From positions 505,344 through 569,343 of the forward strand of contig JAOZGC010000002.1 in assembly GCA_027491915.1 (NCBI GenBank): a stretch of DNA of 64,000 bases, written 5' to 3'. Below the pieces are notes generated by a model that did no database searches, was not told the DNA's origin, and worked only from the letters and a program-made list of their open reading frames with translations. The translations under genes were made by a program, and so were the position numbers. The stretch's first letter is position 1. Each line of letters begins with the position of its first letter. Origin of the DNA: Thermoproteota archaeon (GTDB lineage Archaea; Korarchaeota; Korarchaeia; Korarchaeales; Korarchaeaceae). Positions 31,462 through 40,228 of the stretch are shown one piece after another.

Positions 31462-32274
31462 TCAGACCTCCATCCTGCCGAAGGACCAGGCCCCTAGGGC
31501 CAGCATGGCGGCGGCCAGCCCGGCCGAGACCGCGGCGTCCGCCGCTGGCCCGAAGTAGCCGAGCCCCGTGAGCGCCCACCTTATCCCATCCATGGGGTAG
31601 GAGAGCGGGTTGATCCTCATCAGGACGCCCAGGGCCTCCGGCACCCCCTCCGGCGGGAAAAAGGTGGTGGACAGGAACATCAGGGGCATCACCAGGAGGT
31701 TCATCACGAGCTGGAAGCCGTGGGGATCCTCCATCTTGGAGGCCACGGCCACGCCGAAGCCCACCGCGGACAGGGCCAGGGCCAGCATGAAGGCAGCCGC
31801 GGCAGGAGTCCCCAGCGGGTCGACGGAGGCCCCCATGGCCGCGGAGGCCGCCGCTATGATGGCCCCCTGCATCAGGGCCACCGTCGCCCCACCCAGGGTT
31901 CTGCCGAGGACTATGGACCCCCTGCTGACCGGGGCGACCAGAACCTCCTTCAGGAAGCCGAACTGCCTGTCCCAGAGCACCGATACCCCGGCGAACATGG
32001 AGGAGAACATGACGCTCATCCCCACGATCCCCGGGGCCAGGAAGGTGAGGTAGTCTATCCCAGCCGGTATCCCCGGGATCCTCGCCCCCCTGAACCCGAG
32101 CCCGAGCCCGGCCAGGAATATGAAGGGCTGTATGACGTTGCCCAGGAGCCTGCTCCTCGCCCTGACGAACCGCTTCATCTGCCGCAGCCACATGACGTAC
32201 ACCGCCTGGGCCTCCGCGCCGACGTCGAAGCCCGCCGGGGGCCCCACCAGATCCCTCCCCGCGGAACCACCCAT
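31462..32274 (-). CDS. ABC-2 type exporter membrane subunit
   Basis: A 270-residue permease with six helices. LLGNVIQPFIFLAGLGLGF, ITYLTFLAPGIVGMSVMF-like sequence (IDYLTFLAPGIVGMS), EVLVAPVSRGSIVLGR and NLLVMPLMFLSTTFFPPEG are the ABC-2/DrrB pattern. It works with the ATPase encoded directly upstream (3-base gap) to export a drug, lipid or similar hydrophobic compound. ATG 32274. Confidence 0.88.
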   Translation of the reverse strand: MGGSAGRDLVGPPAGFDVGAEAQAVYVMWLRQMKRFVRARSRLLGNVIQPFIFLAGLGLGFRGARIPGIPAGIDYLTFLAPGIVGMSVMFSSMFAGVSVLWDRQFGFLKEVLVAPVSRGSIVLGRTLGGATVALMQGAIIAAASAAMGASVDPLGTPAAAAFMLALALSAVGFGVAVASKMEDPHGFQLVMNLLVMPLMFLSTTFFPPEGVPEALGVLMRINPLSYPMDGIRWALTGLGYFGPAADAAVSAGLAAAMLALGAWSFGRMEV

Positions 32275-32277
32275 GGC

Positions 32278-33282
32278 TCACCGCCCCCTCATCCTGGCCC
32301 TCATCCTGGCCCTCATGACCTCGGCGGGGCTCGCCTCCTCCTCCCTGATCCTCCTCCCGGTGTACCTGAGGTAGACGTCCTCCAGGCTCGGCCTCCTGAT
32401 CTCCACCGAGTCCAGCGGCACCCCCGCCGAGTCGGCGGCCCTGACCAGGTCCGGGACCCGGCGCCCCGGGTCGTCCACGTAGGCGACCACCTCGCCTTCG
32501 CCCAAGGTCACCCTGGCCCCGCCCCACAGGTCCCCGACGACGGCGGCCAGCCCATCCGGGTCCGGGGTCCTGGCTATCAGGACCCCCCCTCCGCCGAGCC
32601 CGGACTTGAGGTCCCCCGGCGCCCCCGAGACCAGGATCCTCCCCCGGTCTATTATGGCCACCCTGTCGCAGAGCCTGTCGGCCTCCTCCATGTAGTGGGT
32701 CGTCAGGAATATGGAGACGCCCTCCTCCCTCTTCAGCGTGAGGATGTAGTCCCAGATGGCCCTCCTGGTCTGCGCGTCCAACCCCAGCGTGGGCTCGTCC
32801 AGGAACAGGACCCTCGGGTAGTGCATGAGGCCCCTGGCCAGCTCCAGCCTCCTCATCATCCCGCCCGAGTACCTCTTGACCGGCCAGTCCGCCCTCTCCC
32901 TGAGGCCCACCAGGTCCAGCACCTCCCCTATCCTCCTCTCCCTGATCTCCCTGGGGAGGCCGTACATCCTGGCGTGGTAGTCCAGGTTCTCCCTCCCGGT
33001 CAGCTCCCTGTCGAGCGCCGGGTCCTGGAAGACTATGCCGACGCACCTCCTGACCAGGTTCGGCGACCCGACGACGTCGTGCCCGCACACCCTGGCCGAC
33101 CCGCCCGTGGGCCTGAGCAGGGTCACGAGCATCTTTATCGTGGTGGTCTTCCCTGCCCCGTTGGGCCCCAGGAACCCGAATATCTCCCCCTCGGCCACCG
33201 AGAAGCTGACCCCGTCGACGGCCAGCACCCCTCCCTCGTACACCTTCGTCAGGCCCTCGGCCTCCACCACGGCGCCGCCCAT
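32278..33282 (-). CDS. ABC-2 exporter ATPase (DrrA/CcmA type)
   Basis: A 334-residue ATPase. Walker A is GPNGAGKTTT, the signature is RYSGGMMRRLELARGLMHYP, and Walker B is VLFLDEPTLGLD. The C-terminal 90 residues include the conserved GVSIFLTTHYMEEADRLCDR, and the DrrA-type tail ends SLEDVYLRYTGRRIREEEA. It forms an exporter with the permease that follows. Upstream, the AT-rich region 33297-33317 divides its promoter from that of the divergent PAPS-reductase-like gene. Confidence 0.9.
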   Translation of the reverse strand: MGGAVVEAEGLTKVYEGGVLAVDGVSFSVAEGEIFGFLGPNGAGKTTTIKMLVTLLRPTGGSARVCGHDVVGSPNLVRRCVGIVFQDPALDRELTGRENLDYHARMYGLPREIRERRIGEVLDLVGLRERADWPVKRYSGGMMRRLELARGLMHYPRVLFLDEPTLGLDAQTRRAIWDYILTLKREEGVSIFLTTHYMEEADRLCDRVAIIDRGRILVSGAPGDLKSGLGGGGVLIARTPDPDGLAAVVGDLWGGARVTLGEGEVVAYVDDPGRRVPDLVRAADSAGVPLDSVEIRRPSLEDVYLRYTGRRIREEEASPAEVMRARMRARMRGR

Positions 33283-33341
33283 CGTATCGGAACCGATATT
33301 AAGCCGATATAATTTTTTCCCGGGGCCGGCCGGCCCCCCGG

Positions 33342-35021
33342 TTGAGGCTCTCCTGGTGCGCCGACCTGAACGTCCCGACGCTGGATCCCGGCTCCTGCCG
33401 ATCCGGGGCCGTCGAGGTCCCGATCTCCAGGGGGTCCGACCCCAGGCCGGCCACCGACTGGGAGAGGGATCTGCTCAGGAGGGTCGTGGAGGGCGAGTAC
33501 GGGGCCGGGGCCTACCGGGACCTGCTGCCCAACGGGGACTCCGTCCTCCTCGTGGGACGGGCTCCATACCTGGACGCCTCTCTGGAGGTCGTCGCGGACG
33601 CCGCCGTCCTGGGCCACCTCTTCTTCGACTTCTTCGACCTGTCCTGGAGCTTCAAGCCGTCCGAGGCCGGGGTGAGGAGGCTGCTGGGTAGGATGGCCGA
33701 GGTCAGGCCCCCCAGGCTGGAGAGGGGCGCCGACGCCGGCGAGGCCGGCCCGGGGGACCCGAGGTTCGCCGCCCTGCCCGGGGGGGTCGGGCTGGCCGAG
33801 AGGAGGGGCGGGAGGTACGTGGTGGCGAAGGTCTTCCGGGGAGGGGCGGCCGCGCTTGCGCTGGAGGACGCCCCGCACGACCGCCGGGCCCTCCTGGAGG
33901 TGAACTCCGGCCCCCTGGAGGAGGCGGCCTCCAGGGCCGCGGCCTTCGTCTACAGGTCCTCCCTCAGGTTCGGGAGGCCGGTGGTCTCCTTCTCCGGCGG
34001 AAAGGACAGTTCCGTGCTGCTGGACCTGGTGGAGAGGAGCGGGGTGGAGCACCTGATCTACTTCAACGACACCGGGCTGGAGATGCCGGAGACCCTCGAA
34101 TTCGTGGAGTCGGTGGGCCCCGACCTGGTCGGCTCGGCCGCGGACTCCTTCTGGAGGCACGTCCGGGGGTTCGGCCCGCCGGCCAGGGACTACAGGTGGT
34201 GCTGCAAGGTGCTCAAGCTGGGCCCGACCAGGAGGGCCCTCTCCGGTCTAGGGAGGGTCCTGAGCCTGGTCGGCCAGAGGAGGATGGAGTCCAGGGCCAG
34301 GATGAGGTCCCCCCCCGTCTGGAGGAACAGGTGGATCCCGGAGGCCGTCGTGGCCGCCCCTCTCAACGACTGGCCGGCCCTGGCGGTCTGGCTCTACGCC
34401 GAGGTCAGGGGGGTCAGGCTCAACCCCCTCTACTCGGCCGGGTTCGAGCGCACCGGGTGCTACCTGTGCCCCGCCTCCAGGCTGGCCGACTTCGCCAGGG
34501 TGCGGGAGGCGCACCCGGACCTGTGGGGGGAGTGGGATTCCCTCCTCAGGGGGTACGCCGCCGAGAGGGGTCTCCCGGACTCCTGGGTGGACCGGGGGGT
34601 CTGGAGGTGGGTGAGGCCGCCGCGCGGGATAGCCAGGGCCACCGGCCTGGCGGGCCCCTTCCCCAGGATCGGGGTCCTGGTCCGGGCGTCTGGCGGCGCC
34701 CTGTCCGTCCGCCCGGATCCGGGGCCCAGGCTTCGGGAGCTCCTGAGGACCGTCCCCCCGGGATCGGGGTTCCGGCTCCGGGGGGCCGCCGCCCTGAGGG
34801 CCGCGGCCTGCGCCGGGTGCGGCCTCTGCCTGGACTACTGCGACCGGTCGGCCCTGTCCCTCAGCGGGGGCGTCGTCTCGGTGGGCGAGGGGTGCGTCTC
34901 CTGCGGGGTCTGCAATCGGGTCTGCCCCCTGTCCCTCCACGTCAGGTTCTCCCTCTCGGTCACAGGGGGACCTCCTCCCCCTCCGGCTCCGGGGGACCGG
35001 CCGACCTCCAGAGCGAGATGA
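33342..35021 (+). CDS. PAPS-reductase-like Fe-S protein (archaeal multi-domain type)
   Basis: A 559-residue protein. A short N-terminal zinc or rubredoxin-like part (WCADLNVPTLDPGSC) is followed by a region with GDSVLLVGRAPYLD. The PP-loop VVSFSGGKDSSVLLDLV then opens the PAPS-reductase-type domain (about 215-400), containing RTGCYLCPASRLADFARV. Two 4Fe-4S motifs close it: ACAGCGLCLDYCD and CVSCGVCNRVCP. Archaeal proteins of this plan are often called phosphoadenosine phosphosulfate reductase-like, but the true reaction is not established; sulfur transfer or tRNA modification is possible. TTG 33342 lies about 30 bases after GATATAATT. Confidence 0.85.
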   Translation: MRLSWCADLNVPTLDPGSCRSGAVEVPISRGSDPRPATDWERDLLRRVVEGEYGAGAYRDLLPNGDSVLLVGRAPYLDASLEVVADAAVLGHLFFDFFDLSWSFKPSEAGVRRLLGRMAEVRPPRLERGADAGEAGPGDPRFAALPGGVGLAERRGGRYVVAKVFRGGAAALALEDAPHDRRALLEVNSGPLEEAASRAAAFVYRSSLRFGRPVVSFSGGKDSSVLLDLVERSGVEHLIYFNDTGLEMPETLEFVESVGPDLVGSAADSFWRHVRGFGPPARDYRWCCKVLKLGPTRRALSGLGRVLSLVGQRRMESRARMRSPPVWRNRWIPEAVVAAPLNDWPALAVWLYAEVRGVRLNPLYSAGFERTGCYLCPASRLADFARVREAHPDLWGEWDSLLRGYAAERGLPDSWVDRGVWRWVRPPRGIARATGLAGPFPRIGVLVRASGGALSVRPDPGPRLRELLRTVPPGSGFRLRGAAALRAAACAGCGLCLDYCDRSALSLSGGVVSVGEGCVSCGVCNRVCPLSLHVRFSLSVTGGPPPPPAPGDRPTSRAR

Positions 35022-35577
35022 ACCCCCCGGCGGCCAGGAGGTTTGCGGCCGCGGCCACCGCCGCGGCGGCCTCGACGGGCCAGGAGTACCCCTCGGCCAG
35101 GGAGGCCACCTCCTCCGGGGTCATGTTGGCCAGCTGCCCGGGGGTCATGTTCCCCAGCACGGAGAGGGCCGAGGCCGCCACGTACAGGCTCCCCGCCACC
35201 AGGGCCGCCAGGGAGGCAACCCTGACGTAGGCGGCCCACCTGATGAGCCTGCTGGCCCGGGCCGCCCTGAAGAGGCAGACCACCTCCAGCAGCAGGGCCG
35301 CCAGGAACGCCGCGCCCAGCAGGGCCACGGTCAGCATGGCCCCCTCGGAGGGCGGGCCGGCCGGCGAGATGGCGGCGGAGGCGGAGGAGGCGCCGGCGGC
35401 CGAGCTTATCAGGAGGACCCCGGTTATCATCATGACCGCGTCCCCCCTGTCCCTCCCGAAGAAGAACCACCCCAGGCCCGTGAGCAGGGCCCCGACGGAG
35501 GTGGCCCAGTCGTAGGGGAAGGCCGAGGAGAGGACGTAGCCCGCGGCGCCGACCGGAAGGTACCACCCGGCCCTCAT
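34960..35577 (-). CDS. Membrane protein of unknown function
   Basis: A 205-residue protein with about five to six helices rich in Ala, Gly and Ser, and a soluble loop NMTPGQLANMTPEEVASLA before the last helix. That loop with a repeated NMTP and the overall plan recall DUF973-type archaeal membrane proteins, but I would not insist. ATG 35577 has GGGG just before it and TTTAAA about 28 bases upstream. Its 3' end overlaps the convergent PAPS-like gene by 62 bases. Confidence 0.6.
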   Translation of the reverse strand: MRAGWYLPVGAAGYVLSSAFPYDWATSVGALLTGLGWFFFGRDRGDAVMMITGVLLISSAAGASSASAAISPAGPPSEGAMLTVALLGAAFLAALLLEVVCLFRAARASRLIRWAAYVRVASLAALVAGSLYVAASALSVLGNMTPGQLANMTPEEVASLAEGYSWPVEAAAAVAAAANLLAAGGFISLWRSAGPPEPEGEEVPL

Positions 35578-35646
35578 CCCCCGGCCCGGGGGGGCCCGCA
35601 ATTTAAACTAGCCCGGCGCGGGCCCGGTCCGGGCTGGGCTATCTGG

Positions 35647-36285
35647 CTACCAGAGCCTCAGCTCGGTGGTGGCGGCGAAGGCGGCCGCGGCGGCCGCCAC
35701 AGCCAGGACGGCCGTCGCCTTCCAGGTCGGGCGGGCGTCCCGCCCGAGCCGGGCGGCCGCCCCGGCCGCCGCCGACCCCAGGGCCAGCGACGCGGCCGGC
35801 CACTCCCGGTAGAAGGGGGAGGCCGCGGCCATGCCGGCGGCGTAGGCCGCCAGGTAGTAGAGGGAGTCGAGCACCCCGTCCCTCCACCTCCACGCGGCGG
35901 CGAGCCCAGCGACCGTGACGGCGGCCTCGACGAGGTCCAGGGCCCACCCAGGGATCCCGATGACCAGGGCCGGCCCCCACCACGCCAGGATGGGGACCCC
36001 ACCTGCGACCGCGTCGCAGGCCAGGTGCATCAGGGTCCCCAGGGCCAGGAGGGGGTAGTCGCCGGGGGCCAGGGCGGCCGCCGGGGCGCACCACAGCAGG
36101 GCCAGGAGGGAGTGGTTCAGGGCGTCCCTGGCCGGCTGCACCCCGGCCAGGGCCATGGCCACGTAGGACATGTCGGGCACCAGGTTCCCCGCCACCAGGG
36201 CCGCGGCCCTCCTGGGGTCGGCGCCGGCCGCCCTGGCGGTCGCGTAGCCCAGCAGCGCGTGGGTGATCCCCTTCACCTCACCCAC
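35647..36285 (-). CDS. Membrane-bound metal-dependent hydrolase family (DUF457/YdjM type)
   Basis: A 212-residue membrane protein. Histidines and aspartates line up as in the family: MGEVKGITHALLGY at the start, GNLVPDMSYVAM, DALNHSLLALLW and LMHLACDAVAGG, which supply probable metal ligands, followed by several helices. Substrate unknown; phospholipids are one possibility. Its start overlaps the end of htpX by 8 bases, so it is cotranscribed with that protease. Confidence 0.8.
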   Translation of the reverse strand: MGEVKGITHALLGYATARAAGADPRRAAALVAGNLVPDMSYVAMALAGVQPARDALNHSLLALLWCAPAAALAPGDYPLLALGTLMHLACDAVAGGVPILAWWGPALVIGIPGWALDLVEAAVTVAGLAAAWRWRDGVLDSLYYLAAYAAGMAAASPFYREWPAASLALGSAAAGAAARLGRDARPTWKATAVLAVAAAAAAFAATTELRLW

Positions 36286-37264
36286 CTCCCCCCGCCCGGG
36301 CCGCCGCGGCCATCTGCCTGGCCACCGAGTCGAGGGCCCTTATCCTGTCCTCCAGCCTGGGGTGGGTGGCCAGCAGCCGACCCAGGTCCGGGAGGCCGAA
36401 TCCGGGCAGCCTCGCGGTCGGGTCCAGGTTGCCCCCCCTCCTGATGATCTCTATGAGCTCGTCCGCCGACCTAGCGGCCGGCCTCGGGGCCAGGGGGTCG
36501 TCCACCGCCAGGGCCCTGACCGGGGAGAGCCCCCCTCCCCTCCCCCCCTCTCCCCCCGACGGCCCGGCCGACCGCAGCCTCATCTTGGCCAGGGCCCTCT
36601 GGAGCGCTCGGGGCCCCCCGGACGAGATCAGGGCGCCGTGGGCGTCGGCGTAGAACTCCCTCAGCCTGCTGAGCCTGAGGGACAGGAGCCACAGCGCCGC
36701 GGAGAGCCAGGCCGCCGAGGCGGCCAGCCCAGCCTCACCCCTCCTCCCCCCGGAGTAGCCCAGCCAGGCGAAGTAGACCAGGGTGGGGAGGGCGGAGGCC
36801 AGCATCATTATCTCCAGGTCCCGGTGGGCTATGTGCGACACCTCGTGGGCCATCACGGCCTCCACCTCCTCGGGCTCGAGGGCCTCGAGGAGCCCCGTGG
36901 TGATCGCCACCCTGTACCCGACGAACCGGTTCCCGTAGGCGAAGGCGTTCGGGACGTCCGACTCCACCAGAACCAGGTCGGGCGCGGCCCCGAGGCCGGC
37001 GGCCCTGGAGACCCTCTCCAGGATCCCCACCAGCCTGGGTTCCTCCCCCGGGCCGACCCTCCTGACGCCCACGGCGGCCTCTATCAGGGTGGGGGAGGCC
37101 GCCCACATGGCCGCGCTGAGGGCCAGCCCCGCGACGGCCCCCACGGCGGGGGACGCCTCCCAGAACAGGAGGGCGCCCGCCAGGGCCGCGGCCCCGGCCA
37201 TCAGCGCGGCCGTGAGGTACATGTCGAGCAGGAGCCCGGAGAGGCTCAGCCTGTACTCGACCAT
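36278..37264 (-). CDS. htpX: HtpX-like M48 membrane metalloprotease
   Basis: A 328-residue membrane protease. Two helices at the start (15-60) precede a M48 peptidase domain with AHEVSHIAHRD holding the zinc site HExxH, and LSRLREFYADAHGALIS giving the third ligand Glu in the downstream helix. HtpX degrades misfolded membrane proteins. ATG 37264 has a TATA (TTAATTAA, minus strand) about 25 bases upstream, flanked by two identical 18-base repeats, suggesting regulation. Longer upstream frame rejected. Confidence 0.88.
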   Translation of the reverse strand: MVEYRLSLSGLLLDMYLTAALMAGAAALAGALLFWEASPAVGAVAGLALSAAMWAASPTLIEAAVGVRRVGPGEEPRLVGILERVSRAAGLGAAPDLVLVESDVPNAFAYGNRFVGYRVAITTGLLEALEPEEVEAVMAHEVSHIAHRDLEIMMLASALPTLVYFAWLGYSGGRRGEAGLAASAAWLSAALWLLSLRLSRLREFYADAHGALISSGGPRALQRALAKMRLRSAGPSGGEGGRGGGLSPVRALAVDDPLAPRPAARSADELIEIIRRGGNLDPTARLPGFGLPDLGRLLATHPRLEDRIRALDSVARQMAAAARAGGGG

Positions 37265-37268
37265 CCCC

Positions 37269-37316
37269 CCACCCGGACCGGGCGGCTTAATTAACCCTCC
37301 ACCCGGACCGGGCGGC
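37269..37316. promoter_or_regulatory. Twin 18-base repeats around the htpX TATA box
   Basis: CCACCCGGACCGGGCGGC occurs at 37269-37286 and 37299-37316, 30 bases apart centre to centre. Each contains the palindrome CCCGGACCGGG. TTAATTAA at 37287-37294 lies between them. They look like paired operator sites for htpX; the farther copy lies within the end of the JAMM gene. Confidence 0.5.
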
Positions 37317-37722
37317 CGCCGGAGATCCGGCCGATCCTGATCTCTCTGACCCCCTCCGGCGTTGGGAACCAGGCCCTGGGGGGGTCGGAGCGGCCGAACA
37401 CGAGCCACACGACCGGGAGGTCCCTCATCCCCGCCAGGTCCGCCGCTGACGGGTGAGATCCACCGGGGTGCGAGTGGGCCACCCCCACCAGCCCCTCCCC
37501 CCTCAGGCGGGCCCGGGCCAGCTCCAGGGCCAGGAAGAAGGGATCCACCTCGAACGAGCCCCCCTCCACCCTGGCGTCCGCCCTGACCACCCTCCTGCAG
37601 ACGGCCACCCCCCCGGAGAGCTCCCCGAACAGTAGGAAGACGGTCTCCTCGCCCGAGGCGGCCTCCGCCGCCATCCGGGCCATCTCCCCCTCGGGGACGA
37701 GCACCTCGCTCACCGGGTCCAC
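37291..37722 (-). CDS. JAMM/MPN-domain metalloprotease
   Basis: A 143-residue JAB1/MPN protein. HSHPGGSHPSAAD fits H-x-H-x7-S-x2-D, and a Glu in FLLFGE (about residue 33) is the likely catalytic acid. Archaeal members cleave isopeptide bonds to ubiquitin-like modifiers (SAMPs), and some relate to proteasome function. No ubiquitin-like or E1 gene is beside it. GTG 37722. Upstream of htpX on the same strand, with the repeats between. Confidence 0.85.
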   Translation of the reverse strand: MDPVSEVLVPEGEMARMAAEAASGEETVFLLFGELSGGVAVCRRVVRADARVEGGSFEVDPFFLALELARARLRGEGLVGVAHSHPGGSHPSAADLAGMRDLPVVWLVFGRSDPPRAWFPTPEGVREIRIGRISGGRPVRVEG

Positions 37723-37778
37723 GGGGGGAAATCCGGCGGCGCCGGAAAAGCTTTTCCCGATCCGGTCCGGACCCCTCG

Positions 37779-40133
37779 ATGGTCCACCCCCAGCCCGGCA
37801 GCCGGCCCCGCCGGGGAGGGGCCGCCCTCCGGGCCGCGGCGGCCCTGGCCCTGATCCTGATCCCCGCCCTGGCCCGCCCCCCGGCGCCGTCCCGGGCGGG
37901 TCCCCAAGCGGGGGGCTCGGGCGGTCTCCGGACGGGCCCCCCTCTGAGGCTCCTCTTCTACTACGGCTACCCGTCCATGATAAACGGGGCGTCGGGGAAC
38001 CTGACCGCGGCCGCCTCCGAGTTCTCGCGCTACGACGTCGTGGTCCTCGGGGCCGGGCTCGAGGAACCCTCCCACCCCGAGCACTCCGCCGCGGAGTTCG
38101 TGATGGCCGAGTCGGACGCCGCCTTCTTCGGCTACGTTGACCTGTCGGCCCCCATCGGGGAGGTGTGCTCCCGCATCTCTGCCTGGGCGGGAATGGGGGC
38201 GGACGGGGTCTTCCTGGACAGGGCGGGCTTCGACTTCCTCGGTCCGGAGTTCGGCGGCCCGGCCGGCGCCAGGGAGCACCAGCTGGAGGCCGTCCTCTGC
38301 GCCAGGGATCTGGGGCTCAGGGTGGCGGTGAACTCCTGGGACCCGGACGACGTCTTCTCCCCAGCCGGGGGAGAGCCGCCCCTCCCCCTGGGCCAGGCGG
38401 ACGCCGCCCTCATAGAGGACGCGGTCTACGGGGGAGGGGAGGCCAGGCCCGAGTACCTGGACCACCTGGCCGAGTACTCCGAGCGGAGGGCGCCCGGCGG
38501 TCCCGCCCTCTGGTGCCTGGTGACCACGGCCGCGTCCTCCCCCCACGAGAACAGGGTGGTGGGCTACGACGCACTGACCAGGGCCTGGTCCGTCTGCGAC
38601 GCGGTCGCCATTCAGGAGGACCTCGGGGAGGACTCCTCCGTCTTCTACCCCTTCGCCGAGCCCGGGGGATCGGGGAAATGGGAGAAGATCAGGGGGCTCA
38701 CCGTCGCGGTCTACGGCAGCGGGGACCTGTCCGACGGGGAGTGGGTGGACGCCGTCCTGGACTTCGCGCGGGACGAGTGCCTGGACTCGGTCGCCCTGGC
38801 CGTCTACTGGGTCATGGACGACCTCAGGTCCTCCTCAGTTCACCCGGACCCCTCCGTGACCCCGCCGGACGGGGACGTCAGGGATTTCATCAGGAGGGCC
38901 CACGCCAGGGGGCTGAGGGTCGTCCTCAAGCCCTCCTTGTACGTCCTGACGGGCGATTGGGTGGCCCTGGCCGACCCGGCCGACCCGGACGCCTGGTTCG
39001 ACGGCTACTCGGACTTCATCCTCGGGTACGCCTCGCTGGCCCAGGAGGAGGGTGTCGAGTTCCTGATCCTGGAGACGGAGCTCAGCTCCCTGGTCGGGGA
39101 CCCGAGGTGGGTGGACCTGGTCGGGCGGGTCAGGGAGATCTACGGGGGGCTGATAGGGTACGCCCAGCCCCAGGGGTCCCCCTCCGATCCCTCGGAGATC
39201 CTGCCCTCCATGGCGGAGGTCGTGGACTTCGTGGGAGTCGACGCCTACTACCCCCTGAACGGCTCCGGCGACTACCGCCGGGCGTGGGACGAGATACACG
39301 CCAGCAGGATACTCCCGCTGAGGTTCCTGCTGGGAAAGCCCGTCGTGTTCACGGAGATCGGGTACAGGAACGTCGAGGGGGCCGACTCAGCCCCCTGGGA
39401 CTTCGAGTCCCCGGGTCCCAGGGACGACGGGCTCCAGGCCGAGCTCTGGCGCGCCTTCCTCGAGGAGGAGGAGCCGCGGATAGACGGGTTCCTGTACTGG
39501 GCGGAGACCAGGGATGAGTGGCTCGTCGGCGGCGACGTGGGATACTCCCTTATGGGAAAGCCGGCGTCCGCGGTCCTAAGGAGGGGGCTCTGCCGCCCGT
39601 CCGGGCTCGACTCGGTGGAGGAAGAGGCCCCCCTGACCGCCGTGATCGGATCCGACGCTGACCTGGCCGCCGCCTACGCGGCCTCCCGGCTCACCTCGGG
39701 GGTGGTCAGGCTGGGAGGGGGCGGCCGCGTCCGGCTTCCCCGGGGTCCCCTCCTGGTTCTGGGGGGCCCGGAGGCCAACCCGGCCGCCGCGATCCTCAAC
39801 CCGTACCTGGGTGTGGTGGTGGGGCTGGACGGGTCTTCCGGGATCCTGGGGTTCGGGAACTCGACGATCAGGTTCGAGGTTGACTTCGGGCGCCGGGACG
39901 CCGCCGTCCTGGCGGTCGGGGAGGTCAACGGGACCGCGGTCTTCCTGGCGGAGGGCCTCACCAGGTTCGGGACCGAGGCCGCGGCGGCCTGTCTGGCCTC
40001 CCCCTCCTGCAGGCCCAGGGGGAAAGCCTCCCTGGTCTTCTGGGAGGACGTGGACGGTGACGGGTCGGTCTCACCCGGGGAGCTGGAGGCAGCGCTCCCG
40101 GCCGGGCCCTGGGGCGGGGGGGTCCGTCCCTGA
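37779..40133 (+). CDS. Secreted two-barrel glycoside-hydrolase-like protein
   Basis: A 784-residue secreted protein. A signal peptide (about 1-40) precedes residues 55-290, a GH114/spherulin-4-like barrel (RLLFYYGYPSM, YDVVVLGAGLEEP, GADGVFLDRAGFDF, LRVAVNSW). Residues 305-580 are a second barrel of GH113 plan, with acid/base Glu434 (LETELSS) and nucleophile Glu526 (VVFTEIGYR) in place. Residues 615-735 resemble an archaeal S-layer-type module (LVLGGPEANPAAAILN). An EF-hand-like loop follows (757-768, DVDGDGSVSPGE). GH113 enzymes cut beta-1,4-mannan; the substrate here is unproved. It is followed by the glycine-rich protein on the same strand. Confidence 0.8.
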   Translation: MVHPQPGSRPRRGGAALRAAAALALILIPALARPPAPSRAGPQAGGSGGLRTGPPLRLLFYYGYPSMINGASGNLTAAASEFSRYDVVVLGAGLEEPSHPEHSAAEFVMAESDAAFFGYVDLSAPIGEVCSRISAWAGMGADGVFLDRAGFDFLGPEFGGPAGAREHQLEAVLCARDLGLRVAVNSWDPDDVFSPAGGEPPLPLGQADAALIEDAVYGGGEARPEYLDHLAEYSERRAPGGPALWCLVTTAASSPHENRVVGYDALTRAWSVCDAVAIQEDLGEDSSVFYPFAEPGGSGKWEKIRGLTVAVYGSGDLSDGEWVDAVLDFARDECLDSVALAVYWVMDDLRSSSVHPDPSVTPPDGDVRDFIRRAHARGLRVVLKPSLYVLTGDWVALADPADPDAWFDGYSDFILGYASLAQEEGVEFLILETELSSLVGDPRWVDLVGRVREIYGGLIGYAQPQGSPSDPSEILPSMAEVVDFVGVDAYYPLNGSGDYRRAWDEIHASRILPLRFLLGKPVVFTEIGYRNVEGADSAPWDFESPGPRDDGLQAELWRAFLEEEEPRIDGFLYWAETRDEWLVGGDVGYSLMGKPASAVLRRGLCRPSGLDSVEEEAPLTAVIGSDADLAAAYAASRLTSGVVRLGGGGRVRLPRGPLLVLGGPEANPAAAILNPYLGVVVGLDGSSGILGFGNSTIRFEVDFGRRDAAVLAVGEVNGTAVFLAEGLTRFGTEAAAACLASPSCRPRGKASLVFWEDVDGDGSVSPGELEAALPAGPWGGGVRP

Positions 40134-40188
40134 CCGGCCGCCCGGAATATCTTCAAAATAATTGAACAGATGGGCCGGCGCGCATTCA

Positions 40189-40197
40189 CTTATAAGC
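40189..40197 (+). promoter_or_regulatory. TATA box of the glycine-rich protein gene
   Basis: CTTATAAG about 35 bases before ATG 40229, with no nearer AT-rich element. It implies the gene has its own promoter and is not only read from the upstream gene. Confidence 0.5.
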
Positions 40198-40228
40198 CCT
40201 GGGGTCCCGATATAGAGGACGTGGTTCC

